DNA of 64,000 nucleotides from Sphingobium indicum BiD32 (GCF_000382885.1 NZ_CAVK010000108.1:1-64000); one strand, 5' to 3'; numbered from the stretch's first letter, positions 9,033-18,899 are shown. Program-made: numbers and translations. The notes: a model not told the origin generated them from the letters alone.

Positions 9033-9862
9033 TCGCTTCTGCTTTCAAACGAGCCAAAGCCCTTCCGCTGTCGGGCAAGGTCGGCCTGGCGCTCGTCATT
9101 TTCTGGTTGGCTGTCGCCTTGTTCGGGCCGATGCTCGCCCCCTATCCGGTCGGCGCGTTCGTCGCCTATGAGGTGTTCGACGGACAGTCGGCGAAACACT
9201 GGCTGGGCAGCGATTATCTGGGCCGCGATGTGCTGAGCCGGTTGCTGTCGGGCGCGCGCTATACCGTCGGGCTGGCGGCGGCGGCGGCTTTGCTGGCCAG
9301 TAGCACCGGCACTGCACTGGCGCTGACGGCGGCGGTGGGCGGCACCAAGGTTGATGAGCCGCTGTCGCGCTTCATGGACATGCTGATTTCGATCCCGTCC
9401 AAGATTTTCTCGCTGGTGCTGGTCGCGGCGTTCGGGTCGTCGCTGGGGCTGTTGCTGCTGATCGCGGCCTTCACCTATGTGCCGGGCAATTACCGGATCG
9501 CACGGGCGCTGGCGGTTAATCTGGCGCAGATGGATTATGTGCAGGTGGCGCGCGCGCGGGGCGAAGGACGCTTCCACATCGCCATCGCCGAAATATTGCC
9601 CAATATGATCCACCCGCTGCTTGCCGATTTCGGGCTGCGCTTCGTGTTCATCGTGCTGTTGCTGTCCGGTCTGTCCTTCCTGGGCCTGGGCGTGCAGCCG
9701 CCCGACGCCGATCTGGGGTCGCTGGTGCGCGAGAATATTTCGGGGCTGGGCGAAGGGGCACTGGCGATTTTAGCGCCGGCCGTTGCGATTGCGACGCTGA
9801 CCGTGGGGGTGAACCTGTTGATCGATGCGATCGGCTTTTCGGGCAAGGGGAAAGGCCGATGA
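9029..9862 (+). CDS. ABC transporter permease, DppC-like
   Basis: A 277-residue permease, partner of the preceding one. Family features are HWLGSDYLGRDVLSRLLSGA near residue 55, SLVLVAAFGSS, the EAA-type loop ARARGEGRFHIAIAEILPN and the conserved GLGVQPPDADLGSL. The ATG at 9029 overlaps the stop of the upstream permease by four bases, and the gene's own stop overlaps the ATPase start in the same way. Strict coupling suggests one polycistronic message. Confidence 0.88.
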   Translation: MIASAFKRAKALPLSGKVGLALVIFWLAVALFGPMLAPYPVGAFVAYEVFDGQSAKHWLGSDYLGRDVLSRLLSGARYTVGLAAAAALLASSTGTALALTAAVGGTKVDEPLSRFMDMLISIPSKIFSLVLVAAFGSSLGLLLLIAAFTYVPGNYRIARALAVNLAQMDYVQVARARGEGRFHIAIAEILPNMIHPLLADFGLRFVFIVLLLSGLSFLGLGVQPPDADLGSLVRENISGLGEGALAILAPAVAIATLTVGVNLLIDAIGFSGKGKGR

Positions 9863-11667
9863 GCGAGGCTCCTCACGTCGAGGTAAAAAGCTTGACCGTC
9901 ACCGCGCGCAATGCGGCGGGGGAGATGTTCCCGATCGTCAGCGACATTGATTTTTCGTTGCGGCGCGGCGAAGTACTGGCGCTGATCGGCGAGAGCGGGT
10001 CGGGCAAGACGACGATCGCGCTGACATTGCTGGGCCATGCCCGGCCCGGCGCGACGATTTCCGGCGGGTCGATCCGTGTGGGCGATGCGGAACTGACCAA
10101 GCTGGACCGCAGCGCGCTGGCGCAACTGCGCGGCAATCGCATCGCCTATATCGCACAATCGGCAGCCTCGGCGTTCAACCCGTCGCGCACGATCATGGAT
10201 CAGGTGATCGAACCCGCGCTGATCCACGACCTGATGCCCCGCGCACAGGCGGAGGCCAAGGCGGTCGAGCTGTTCCGCGCGCTCGCCCTGCCCTTTCCCG
10301 ATCAGATCGGCGCGCGCTACCCGCATCAATTGTCCGGTGGGCAGTTGCAGCGGCTGATGGCGGCGATGGCGCTGATCACCGATCCTGAACTGGTGATATT
10401 GGACGAGCCGACCACGGCGCTGGACGTGACCACCCAGATCGAGGTGTTGCGCGCGTTCAAGGCGGTGGTGCTGGAGCGGGGGGCGACCGCCATCTATGTC
10501 TCGCACGACCTGGCCGTGGTCGCGCAGATGGCCGACCAGATCGTCGTGTTGAGCCAGGGGCGCATCCGCGAGGCAGGAGCAGCAGCGCAGATCCTCCACG
10601 CGCCGGCCGATGATTATACCAGGACGCTGATGGCGGCGGCGCATCCCGCGATCCGCCCCGCGCCCGAAAAAATCGCCCTGTCGGCTGCGCCGCTGCTGGA
10701 AATACGGGGGCTGACGGCGGGCTATGGCAAGATCGGCAAGGATGGTCGCCCGCGCATTCCGGTGCTGCGCGACATCAATCTGACGATCGAGCGCGGTGCG
10801 ACTTTGGGCGTGATCGGCGAAAGCGGATCGGGCAAGTCGACCATCGCGCGGGTTATCGCCGGGCTGCTACCGCCAGCCAGCGGTCAGGTGCTGCTGGATG
10901 GCGAGGTGTTGCCGCCGGGATTGCAGGGGCGCAGTCGGGACCAGTTCCGCCGGGTGCAACTGGTGTTCCAGAATGCCGACACGGCGCTTAATCCCGCGCA
11001 TAGCGTCGGGCGGATATTGGCGCGGCCGCTGGCCTTCTACCATGACCTGAAAGGCAATGCCGCGCGGATGCGGGTGCTGGAACTGCTGGACCTCATCCGC
11101 CTGCCCGCCACGTTGATCGACCGGTCGATCGGCGGCTTGTCGGGCGGGCAGAAGCAGCGGATCAATCTGGCGCGGGCGCTGGCGGCCGATCCGCAGCTGA
11201 TCCTGTGCGATGAGGTGACGTCGGCGCTCGATACGGTGGTGGGTGCCGCGATATTGGAGCTGATGGCGGAATTGCGCCGGGAACTGGGCATCGCGACGAT
11301 GTTCATCAGCCATGATATTTCGACGGTGCGGGCGATTTGCGACGACATCCTCGTCCTCTATTCGGGCACGATGGTGGAGACGGGACCGCGCGCCGCGTTC
11401 GGGGTTGCACCCTTCCATCCCTATACCGACCTGCTGATCGGATCGGTGCCGGAAATGCGCGCGGGCTGGCTGGAGGAAAGCCATGCCGGGGCCGCGCCGC
11501 CGCCGATCGGGGGGACGGGCGATCATCCTGACCTCTGCCGTTTCCTGCCGCGCTGCGCCGCGCGGGTGGATGGCCTCTGTAACACCACGCCCCCGCCCCG
11601 CCGCCCACTGGCCAAGGGCAGCCAGATATTGTGTCATCATGGAGATGAAAGTTTGATCCCCTCATGA
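9859..11667 (+). CDS. Fused double ATP-binding subunit of the peptide/opine ABC importer
   Basis: A 602-residue protein with two complete ABC ATPase halves in one chain, replacing separate DppD and DppF subunits. The first half has Walker A GESGSGKTTIAL, signature LSGGQLQRL and Walker B VILDEPTTALD. The second has GESGSGKSTIARVIAG, LSGGQKQRINLARALA and LILCDEVTSALD. The oligopeptide-transporter C-terminal extension follows, with RFLPRCAARVDGLC and further cysteines. It sits in the cytoplasm bound to the two permeases. Note that the second Walker B reads CDEVTSALD. Confidence 0.9.
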   Translation: MSEAPHVEVKSLTVTARNAAGEMFPIVSDIDFSLRRGEVLALIGESGSGKTTIALTLLGHARPGATISGGSIRVGDAELTKLDRSALAQLRGNRIAYIAQSAASAFNPSRTIMDQVIEPALIHDLMPRAQAEAKAVELFRALALPFPDQIGARYPHQLSGGQLQRLMAAMALITDPELVILDEPTTALDVTTQIEVLRAFKAVVLERGATAIYVSHDLAVVAQMADQIVVLSQGRIREAGAAAQILHAPADDYTRTLMAAAHPAIRPAPEKIALSAAPLLEIRGLTAGYGKIGKDGRPRIPVLRDINLTIERGATLGVIGESGSGKSTIARVIAGLLPPASGQVLLDGEVLPPGLQGRSRDQFRRVQLVFQNADTALNPAHSVGRILARPLAFYHDLKGNAARMRVLELLDLIRLPATLIDRSIGGLSGGQKQRINLARALAADPQLILCDEVTSALDTVVGAAILELMAELRRELGIATMFISHDISTVRAICDDILVLYSGTMVETGPRAAFGVAPFHPYTDLLIGSVPEMRAGWLEESHAGAAPPPIGGTGDHPDLCRFLPRCAARVDGLCNTTPPPRRPLAKGSQILCHHGDESLIPS

Positions 11668-11969
11668 GCCGCTTCGTTCGTCTGGGCGAAACCGACCGCC
11701 CCATCATTACCGTGCATGTCGATGGTAAGCCCGTCGAGGCGCTGGACGGCGACACGCTGATGGTTGCCCTGTTGAGCAGCGGCAGCATGTTGCGCCAGTC
11801 CGAGTTCGGGCCGGAAAAGCGGGCCGGTTTCTGCCTGATGGGGGCGTGTCAGGACTGCTGGGTGTGGACGGAAAGCGGTGATCGGCTGCGCGCCTGTTCG
11901 ACGCTGGCGGCATCGGGCCAGCAAATAGTCACCAGCCAGCCGGGGGCGTCATGGTCGAACCACGCATAA
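11664..11969 (+). CDS. (2Fe-2S)-binding subunit of an HcnABC-like dehydrogenase
   Basis: A 101-residue small ferredoxin-like subunit of the HcnA / opine oxidase / D-hydroxyproline dehydrogenase gamma type. The cysteine pattern GFCLMGACQDC, then RACST, supplies the four cluster ligands. It begins inside the ATPase gene stop (ATGA overlap) and overlaps the next gene by 19 bases. It probably carries electrons within a complex with the next two products. Confidence 0.82.
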   Translation: MSRFVRLGETDRPIITVHVDGKPVEALDGDTLMVALLSSGSMLRQSEFGPEKRAGFCLMGACQDCWVWTESGDRLRACSTLAASGQQIVTSQPGASWSNHA

Positions 11970-13324
11970 TTATCGTCGGGGCCGGGCCAGCGGGAACGCG
12001 CGCGGCGGAAGCCTGCGTGCAGGCGGGGATTCGTCCGATCGTCCTGGACGAAGGGCGGCGCGATGGCGGGCAGATTTATCGCCGCCAGCCCGACAATTTC
12101 ACCCGGCCCTATGCCAAGCTCTACGGCAGCGAAGCCGGGCGGGCGCAGGCGCTGCACGAGACGTTCGACGGGCTGAAAGGCAAGATCGATTATCGGCCCG
12201 AAGCATTGGTGTGGAATATTGCGGGCGGGCAAGTCTGGACAGCGAGCCAGACATATCAGGACGCGCTACCCTATGATGCGCTATTGCTCTGCACCGGGGC
12301 GACCGATCGACTGATGCCGGTCAAGGGCTGGCAGTTTGCAGGCAGCTACAGTCTGGGCGGGGCGCAGGTGGGGTTGAAGAGCCAGGCCGTGTCGATCGGG
12401 CACAAGGTCGTGTTCATGGGATCGGGACCGCTGCTTTATCTGGTCGCCTGCCAATATGTCGAAGCGGGCGCCCAGGTTGTCGCGGTGCTGGATACAGCGC
12501 CCTATAGCGCGCGGATCAAGGCGCTGCCCGATCTTCTGGCGGTGCCGTCCGTGCTGTGGAATGGCGTGGCGCTGACGATGAAGCTGAAGCGCGCGGGCGT
12601 GGCAGTGTATAATGGCATCAAGCCTCTCGAAATAAATGGTAATGCCGCCGAAGGCGTGAGCGGCATCCGGTTTCGCACCGGGGCGGGAGTCGAGCAGCAG
12701 ATCGCCTGCGACGCGGTGGCGATGGGGCATCATTTGCGGCCGGAAACCCAACTGGCCGATCTGGCGCGCTGCGCCTTCACTTTCGATCCTGTGACGCGAC
12801 AATGGCTGCCGGAGCGGGACGGTGACGGGCGGTCGAGCGTGGCGGGCACCTATCTGGCGGGCGATGGCGCGAAGATATTGGGCGCGCGGTCGGCGGAGGC
12901 GAGCGGGCGACTGGGCGCGCTGGCGGCACTGGCCGATCTGGGCCTGCCGGTGGACAAGGGCGAGATGGCGTCGTTGCGCGGCGATGTCGGCACCTATGCG
13001 AAATTTGCGCGCGGTCTGGCCAAGGCATTTCCCTGGCCTTCGGAACAAGCATCGCAATTGCCGGACGACGCACTGTTGTGCCGATGCGAGGGGGTGACGG
13101 CGGGCGACTTGCGGGCTGTGATGCGCGAGACGGGCGCGCAGGAAGCGAACCGGGCCAAGGCGTTCAGCCGGGTCGGCATGGGGCGGTGCCAGGGGCGCTA
13201 TTGCGGGCTGGCAGCGGCCGAGCTGATTGCAGCGGAAGCCGACATTCCGGTCGAACAGGTCGGGCGGTTGCGTGGCCAGGCTCCGGTCAAGCCGCTGACC
13301 ATCGCGATTGGAGACGATCAATGA
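11951..13324 (+). CDS. FAD/NAD(P)-binding oxidoreductase with C-terminal BFD-like [2Fe-2S] domain (HcnB-like)
   Basis: A 457-residue flavoprotein. The first dinucleotide motif, IIIVGAGPAGTRAAEACVQAG, is at the N-terminus and a second Rossmann motif, VVFMGSGPLLYLVACQY, is near residue 155. The C-terminal 90 residues carry LCRCEGVTAGDL and GMGRCQGRYCG, the four-cysteine BFD-like cluster site. This is the alpha-subunit layout of opine oxidases, D-hydroxyproline dehydrogenase and hydrogen cyanide synthase HcnB. With its neighbours it should oxidise an amine or amino acid and pass electrons toward the respiratory chain. Confidence 0.83.
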   Translation: MVEPRIIIVGAGPAGTRAAEACVQAGIRPIVLDEGRRDGGQIYRRQPDNFTRPYAKLYGSEAGRAQALHETFDGLKGKIDYRPEALVWNIAGGQVWTASQTYQDALPYDALLLCTGATDRLMPVKGWQFAGSYSLGGAQVGLKSQAVSIGHKVVFMGSGPLLYLVACQYVEAGAQVVAVLDTAPYSARIKALPDLLAVPSVLWNGVALTMKLKRAGVAVYNGIKPLEINGNAAEGVSGIRFRTGAGVEQQIACDAVAMGHHLRPETQLADLARCAFTFDPVTRQWLPERDGDGRSSVAGTYLAGDGAKILGARSAEASGRLGALAALADLGLPVDKGEMASLRGDVGTYAKFARGLAKAFPWPSEQASQLPDDALLCRCEGVTAGDLRAVMRETGAQEANRAKAFSRVGMGRCQGRYCGLAAAELIAAEADIPVEQVGRLRGQAPVKPLTIAIGDDQ

Positions 13325-14457
13325 GCGGGGCCAGCGACGTCATCATCGTGGGCGGCGGGCTGATGGGATCATCGGCGGCCCTGTTCCTGCGCGGCCATGG
13401 CCTGTCTGTCACCCTGCTGGAAACCGACCTGATCGGCCGGCAGGCGAGCGGGACCAATTTCGGCAATGTGCGGCGGCAGGGGCGGCCCATCCACCAGTTG
13501 CCGCTGGCCAATCGCGCTATTGCCATCTGGCGGCAATCGCGCGAATTGCTGGGGGCGGATGTCGAATATCTCCAGTCCGGTCATATCCGCGTCTGCTATC
13601 GCGAGCGGCCCGAACTGGTGGGGTCGATGGAGGAATATGCCGCCAACGCGCGCGCGGAAGGGCTGGAGCTGGAATTGCTGAGCGGCAATGCGCTGCGCGA
13701 CCAATTCCCCTTCTTCGGGCCGGACGTGCTGGCCGGTTCCTATTCGGCGACAGATGGTCACGCCAATCCACGGCTGGCGGCACCTGCCTTTGCGCGGGCG
13801 GCGGCGCGGCTGGGCGCGGTGATCCATGAAAATACGAAGATCGTCGACGCGCAGAAGGTCGGCGAGGATTTCATCGTCACCGCAGCGGACGGGCGGACGT
13901 TTCGCGCGCCCATCCTGCTGATAACGGCGGGGGCGTGGGGCAATGCCTTGTCGTCGCAGTTCGGCGAGCCGGTTCCCATCGTGCCCAAAGGCCCGAACAT
14001 GAGCGTGACCGAGCCGATCCCCTACAGCATCCTGCCCGCCGTTGGCGTGATGACCCCGCTGGAAGAGGAAACCGTCTATTTCCGGCAGGTCGCGCGCGGC
14101 AATATCGTGCTGGGGGGCAGTACGCGGGGACCATCCTTCCCCGACCAGTATCGCGCCTATGTCGAGCCGCAAAATACGCTCAGCCAGTTGAAGCATATCC
14201 GGCGCCTCGCCCCACAGCTGGGGAAGCTGAACATCATCCGGGTGTGGTCCGGTATCGAAGGCTATATGCCCGACAGCCAGCCAGTGATGGGACCCAGCGC
14301 GACGACCAGCGGGCTATATTATGCGTTCGGCTTTTCGGGGTCTGGATTCCAGATCGGGCCGGGCGTGGGCGAGACGATGGCGGAAATCATCGCCAAGGGC
14401 GCGACCGACATTCCGATCCAGCCCTATCGCATCGAACGGTTCGCCACGCCGTCCTGA
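13321..14457 (+). CDS. FAD-dependent oxidoreductase, catalytic subunit (HcnC / opine oxidase beta-like)
   Basis: A 378-residue DAO-family flavoprotein. It has DVIIVGGGLMGSSAALFLRG at the N-terminus, the covalent/FAD-loop region IGRQASGTNFGNVRRQGRP near residue 40 and the closing GLYYAFGFSGSGFQIGPGVG near residue 330. It is the likely substrate-oxidising subunit of the three-part dehydrogenase. The ATG at 13321 overlaps the previous stop by four bases. A longer in-frame reading from 13078 would lie wholly inside the previous gene. It is the last gene of the operon; I see no hairpin terminator in the 83 bases that follow. Confidence 0.83.
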   Translation: MSGASDVIIVGGGLMGSSAALFLRGHGLSVTLLETDLIGRQASGTNFGNVRRQGRPIHQLPLANRAIAIWRQSRELLGADVEYLQSGHIRVCYRERPELVGSMEEYAANARAEGLELELLSGNALRDQFPFFGPDVLAGSYSATDGHANPRLAAPAFARAAARLGAVIHENTKIVDAQKVGEDFIVTAADGRTFRAPILLITAGAWGNALSSQFGEPVPIVPKGPNMSVTEPIPYSILPAVGVMTPLEEETVYFRQVARGNIVLGGSTRGPSFPDQYRAYVEPQNTLSQLKHIRRLAPQLGKLNIIRVWSGIEGYMPDSQPVMGPSATTSGLYYAFGFSGSGFQIGPGVGETMAEIIAKGATDIPIQPYRIERFATPS

Positions 14458-14540
14458 CATTGCCGATTGCGCGCGACCCCCTATAAGCGGGAATCCAGAC
14501 GGGCCGGAACCACGCCGCCCTGCCTGTGCCGGGGGGCAAG

Positions 14541-17500
14541 ATGGAGCAACAAGGCAGCCGGGCGTTGACCGGAGGTGACCGGACGGTGCGCGGGGGCCGA
14601 TTTGCGCCGCGCGCCGTGATGCTGAATGCTGGGCTGGCGCTGGTCTATTGCGTCACCGGATGGCTGGGCCTGAAAATGGCGATCCCGCCCGGCTATGCGA
14701 CTTTGATCTGGCCAGCGTCGGGCATTGCGGTGGCCGCCATCCTGATTTTCGGGCGTGCGCTGTGGCCGGGCGTTGCGGTCGGTTCGTTCGTCGTCAATGC
14801 CGCCATCGGCATGATGCGGATGGAGACGGCGGGCCTGCCGCTGATCCTGTCCAACGCACTATGCATCGCGATCGGATCGACATTGCAGGCGCTGATCGCC
14901 GGCAACATCGTGCGCGTCCGGTTCGGGACGCCGATCCGGCTGACATCGGCGAGCGATGTTGCGGTGATGGCAGCGCTGATCTGTCCTCTGGCCTGTCTGG
15001 TCGCGCCAAGCATTGGCGTCGCCACGCTCTACCTGAACCACACGATCCCGGCCGCGGCGATTGCCAAAAGCTGGACGACCTGGTGGGCCGGCGACCTGCT
15101 GGGCGTGCTGATCGTAACCCCGGTCATCATGCTCAGTCCCTGGAAGGGATGGCGGATATTGTGGCGCGGGGAGCCGATTGCGCATTATACTGCCACGATG
15201 AGCGCCGTCATGATGGTCATGATCGGCGGCACATTGACTGCGTGGAAAGTCACATCCGAATTTGTCCATGACCGCAACCAGGCCAGCTTCGCCGTGCTGG
15301 CGCGGGAGAATGAGCGGGCGTTGCAGTACCGGCTGGAAGCCTATGCCCGCAGCCTGGATGGCGCAGCAGCGCTGTTTGCTGCGTCAGACGACATTACTCC
15401 GGAGGACTGGCGCGCCTATGTTACCGCGCTGGACATGGGTACATTCCTGCCCGGCCTGAACGGCATGGGCTATATCCGTCCTCTGGACGCTGCGCAGTTG
15501 CCGGACTTCCTGCAAAAGCAGCAACAGGCGTTCCCCGGCTATCGCATCCATCCCGACAGCGGGGCCGCCTTGCGCGGCGTCATTGCCCAGATCGAGCCGG
15601 TCGCGGCCAACCGCGCGGCCATGGGGCTGGACATATTGGCCGATGCCCGACGGCGATCCGCTGCGCTGCACGCGCGCGACACCGGCAAGGCAACGATCAC
15701 CCGGCGCATCATATTGGTGCAGGACAAGCAGCAACGCCCCGGCTTCCTGCTGTTGCGACCGCTCTATCGCGCCGACCTGCCCCATGCCACCGTGGATCAG
15801 CGGCGCAGGGCGCTGATCGCGTGGATCTATGCGCCATTCATCGCCAGCCGCCTGATGGAAGGATTGACGCAAAGCCAGGGGCGTTCGATCGACATCCATA
15901 TTTTCGATGGTCCTGTGGCGGACATGGATGACACCATCTATGCCAGCGCGGCCAAGGACGATCACAAACCCCATTATAGCGTAACCCGGACCCTGTTGCT
16001 GATGGAACAGCGATGGACGGTGCGCTGGACCAGCACGCCCCAGTTCGAGGGGAGCGTATCGACCAGCGAGGGGTGGCTGGTGCTGGTGTGTGGACTGGCG
16101 ATCAGCTGGATATTCGGCATATTGGCGCTGTCCTACATCCGGCGTGAGACCTATGCGCTGCGGCAGGTGGCGATCAAGACCAGCGAGTTGATGGAGCGCG
16201 AAGCGGGGCTCCAGCGCGCGGTCGGCGCACTGGAGGAAAGCGAACGGCATTTTTCCGCGCTCGCCAGCCTGTCGCCCGCGGGCATTTTCCGCACCGATGA
16301 TCTGGGTTTCTGCAATTTTGCCAATGATGCCTGGCTGAAAACCACCGGCCTGTCGCGCGGCGCGGTGATGGGCGTGGGGTGGATGGGGGCGATCCATCCT
16401 GATGATCGCGAGAAGATACGCGCGCAATGGCGATCCGCCGTTTCGCAAGGGCTGACGTGGCGGGTGGAGTTACGCTTTTGCCACAGCGATGGCGGCATTT
16501 GCTGGGTCGATCTGATCTGCGGCCCGGAAATGGATGCGCAGGGCCAGCTGATCGGCCTGATCGGGGTTGGCACCGACATTAGCCGACGCAAAGAGCTGGA
16601 ACAGGAAAATGAGAATGCGCTGGTGCGCGCCGAACAGGCAGCCAATGCCAAGGCAGTGTTCCTGGCGAATATGAGCCATGAAATCCGCACGCCCATGAAC
16701 GGTGTGATCGGCTTTACCGAATTGCTGTTGCAGGATGAACCACGTCATGCACAGCGCACCAAGCTGGAGTTGATCCTAGAATCCAGCCAATCGATGATGG
16801 AGTTGCTGAACGACATATTGGATTTTTCGCGGATCGAGGCGGGGCAGATGGCGCTGGAACCCGAACCGGTGAACCTGCGGAAAAAATTGCAGGCGAGTGT
16901 TGCCGCGCTAAATGCGCTGGCAGAGCGCAAGGCGTTGCCCGTGTCCGTCATCGTCGATCCGGCATTGCCGCAGATGATATTGTGCGACCGGTTGCGACTG
17001 CGCCAGATCATCGTCAACCTGTTGGCCAATGCGATCAAATTTACCCATGAGGGGCATATCACCATTCGGGCGGTCAGGCTGCCTGGTGCCATGCTGCGCA
17101 TAGCGGTGGAGGATACCGGTATCGGCATCGCCCGCGACCGGCAGACCGCGATCTTTCAGGAATTTGTGCAGGCGCATGGCGGGTCCGCGCAACGCCATGG
17201 CGGATCGGGCCTTGGCCTGGCGATATGCGACCAGCTGGCGCGGCTGATGGGCGGACATATTCTGCTGCGCAGCGATTTGGGTGAAGGCACCATCGTCGCG
17301 CTTCAGATACCGCTGGTGGCAGCGCAAGATGAGACGGTGGCGGCGGCACCGCCTGCCCAGCCAGATCGGGTCAAGGGCGTGGTCGCGCGCCGCATCCTGC
17401 TGGTCGAAGATCATGACATCAATCAGCTGCTGGTGTCGGAAATGCTGGAACGGCTGGGCCATGATGTCACAATCGCGACCAATGGTGTCGAAGCAATCAC

Positions 17501-18098
17501 CAAGGTGGACGACGCCCATGCACGCGGATTGCCCTATGCGCTGGTTTTGATGGACCTGCGTATGCCGCACATGGATGGGTTGACGGCGGCGCGCAAGTTG
17601 CGAAGGCGGGGACACAGCGCCGATCAGCTGCCGATCATCGCGATCAGCGCCAATGCCTATGCCGACGACATCGCCGCCTGCCTGGACGCCGGGATGCAGG
17701 GGCATGTGGCGAAACCCGTGCGGCTAGGCGAATTGCAGGCGGTGCTGGAGCCGTGGCTGCGTGCCGGTAACGACCATCGGGTGGCGGATGGATCCTCTCC
17801 ATCCCCGTCGTCTGCGCCCCGGCTGGCGCACATGTATCGCGAACGGCTGGACAATATCGCTGCACAGTTCGCCAACGCCGCCGCATCCGATGGCCTGACC
17901 AGCGAGGCGAAGGCTGATCTGCGCACCGCGATGCACCAGCTGGCAGGGACTGCGGGCCTGTTCGAGAGTGCGACGACGACCAGCGCGCTGCGAGAGCTTT
18001 ATGAAGCGCTGGATGGTTGGTCCGACAGGCAATGGCCGCAACAGATTCGCGAGGCCGCCAGTCGATTCGCGACGATCACAGCGCGGATGGACCGGTGA
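14541..18098 (+). CDS. Hybrid sensor histidine kinase: MASE1-CHASE-PAS-HisKA-HATPase-REC-Hpt
   Basis: A membrane sensor kinase of about 1185 residues. An N-terminal MASE1-type multi-helix sensor (residues ~20-240) is followed by a periplasmic CHASE domain (~265-500) and another helix near residue 515. Then come a PAS domain (~570-680) and a HisKA domain with MSHEIRTPMNGVIGF. A HATPase_c domain has N-box LLANAIKF and VEDTGIGI. A receiver domain with ILLVEDHDINQLL and phosphoacceptor LMDLRMPHMDG comes next. A C-terminal Hpt domain has MHQLAGTAGLFES. The built-in Hpt points to a phosphorelay, most simply to the FixJ-type regulator downstream. The ATG at 14541 follows a G-run; a GTG at 14526 is also in frame. 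Confidence 0.88.
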   Translation: MEQQGSRALTGGDRTVRGGRFAPRAVMLNAGLALVYCVTGWLGLKMAIPPGYATLIWPASGIAVAAILIFGRALWPGVAVGSFVVNAAIGMMRMETAGLPLILSNALCIAIGSTLQALIAGNIVRVRFGTPIRLTSASDVAVMAALICPLACLVAPSIGVATLYLNHTIPAAAIAKSWTTWWAGDLLGVLIVTPVIMLSPWKGWRILWRGEPIAHYTATMSAVMMVMIGGTLTAWKVTSEFVHDRNQASFAVLARENERALQYRLEAYARSLDGAAALFAASDDITPEDWRAYVTALDMGTFLPGLNGMGYIRPLDAAQLPDFLQKQQQAFPGYRIHPDSGAALRGVIAQIEPVAANRAAMGLDILADARRRSAALHARDTGKATITRRIILVQDKQQRPGFLLLRPLYRADLPHATVDQRRRALIAWIYAPFIASRLMEGLTQSQGRSIDIHIFDGPVADMDDTIYASAAKDDHKPHYSVTRTLLLMEQRWTVRWTSTPQFEGSVSTSEGWLVLVCGLAISWIFGILALSYIRRETYALRQVAIKTSELMEREAGLQRAVGALEESERHFSALASLSPAGIFRTDDLGFCNFANDAWLKTTGLSRGAVMGVGWMGAIHPDDREKIRAQWRSAVSQGLTWRVELRFCHSDGGICWVDLICGPEMDAQGQLIGLIGVGTDISRRKELEQENENALVRAEQAANAKAVFLANMSHEIRTPMNGVIGFTELLLQDEPRHAQRTKLELILESSQSMMELLNDILDFSRIEAGQMALEPEPVNLRKKLQASVAALNALAERKALPVSVIVDPALPQMILCDRLRLRQIIVNLLANAIKFTHEGHITIRAVRLPGAMLRIAVEDTGIGIARDRQTAIFQEFVQAHGGSAQRHGGSGLGLAICDQLARLMGGHILLRSDLGEGTIVALQIPLVAAQDETVAAAPPAQPDRVKGVVARRILLVEDHDINQLLVSEMLERLGHDVTIATNGVEAITKVDDAHARGLPYALVLMDLRMPHMDGLTAARKLRRRGHSADQLPIIAISANAYADDIAACLDAGMQGHVAKPVRLGELQAVLEPWLRAGNDHRVADGSSPSPSSAPRLAHMYRERLDNIAAQFANAAASDGLTSEAKADLRTAMHQLAGTAGLFESATTTSALRELYEALDGWSDRQWPQQIREAASRFATITARMDR

Positions 18099-18242
18099 TT
18101 TAACGCTACCATTACTGACAGGACGGATTCTGTCCCCCTGTGGGGCGATCCTGTGCCGGTTTTGCACCCCAGAATGCTTGATGGCGTCATGCAGTTCCGC
18201 TAGCGCAAGTATATAACAAATGTTTAACAGGCTGGGGTCGGC

Positions 18243-18893
18243 GTGATACATAAGGTTTATGTCGTCGATGACGACGAACTCACGTGCGTTGCGTTACGCG
18301 ACATGCTGGAAATCGTGCCGGGAATCGATGTCGAGATGTTCGCGTCCGGCACGCAGTTCCTCGACGCCATGCCGGTCGCTGGCGGGCTGTTGCTGATGGA
18401 CGTCTATATGCCCGGCCTGGACGGGTTCGAGACGATCGCGCAAATGGGTGCCAAACACAGCCTGTTTCCCACCATCATGATGTCGGGCAAGGGCGAGATT
18501 CGCCAGGCGGTGCAGGCGATGAAGATGGGGGCGGTCGATTATCTGGAAAAGCCGTGCCAGCCCCAAGCGCTCTATGCCGCAGTCAAGGCCGGGCTGGACC
18601 AGTTGAAGGCCGTACTGAACGACCAGAGCGCCAGCGCCGACGCGCAGCAGCGCATCGCGGGCCTTTCCGAACGGGAAAGCGAACTGTTGCGCCTGCTGGT
18701 CAGCGGCATGACCAACAAGGACGCGGCCGAGCAAATGGGGATCAGCGTGCGCACCGCCGAAGCCCATCGCGCCAAACTGATGCTGAAGCTGGGCGCGGAC
18801 AATTTCACCGATGTGATGCGGCTGGCCTATGCGTCTGGCTTTGTGACGCTGAACCCGGACAATGGCGCCTCGCCAGCGCTGCAACAGGCTTAA
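18243..18893 (+). CDS. FixJ/NarL-type response regulator
   Basis: A 216-residue regulator. The N-terminal receiver has VVDDDELT, phosphoacceptor LLMDVYMPGLDG and the KP pair in YLEKPCQP. A LuxR-type HTH follows (LSERESELLRLLVSGMTNKD, then ISVRTAEAHRAKLM). It uses GTG as start codon. It lies between the hybrid kinase and the DUF4402 pilus genes, so control of that operon by the kinase is the simplest reading, although it is an inference. A small palindrome lies 7 bases beyond its stop. Confidence 0.88.
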   Translation: MIHKVYVVDDDELTCVALRDMLEIVPGIDVEMFASGTQFLDAMPVAGGLLLMDVYMPGLDGFETIAQMGAKHSLFPTIMMSGKGEIRQAVQAMKMGAVDYLEKPCQPQALYAAVKAGLDQLKAVLNDQSASADAQQRIAGLSERESELLRLLVSGMTNKDAAEQMGISVRTAEAHRAKLMLKLGADNFTDVMRLAYASGFVTLNPDNGASPALQQA

Positions 18894-18899
18894 CGTTGC

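Noticed and set aside
11664-14457. Hydrogen cyanide synthase HcnABC
   Set aside because: Subunit layout is the same, but the operon also carries a full peptide/opine importer and an amine oxidase, which fits catabolic opine/amino-acid dehydrogenases better.
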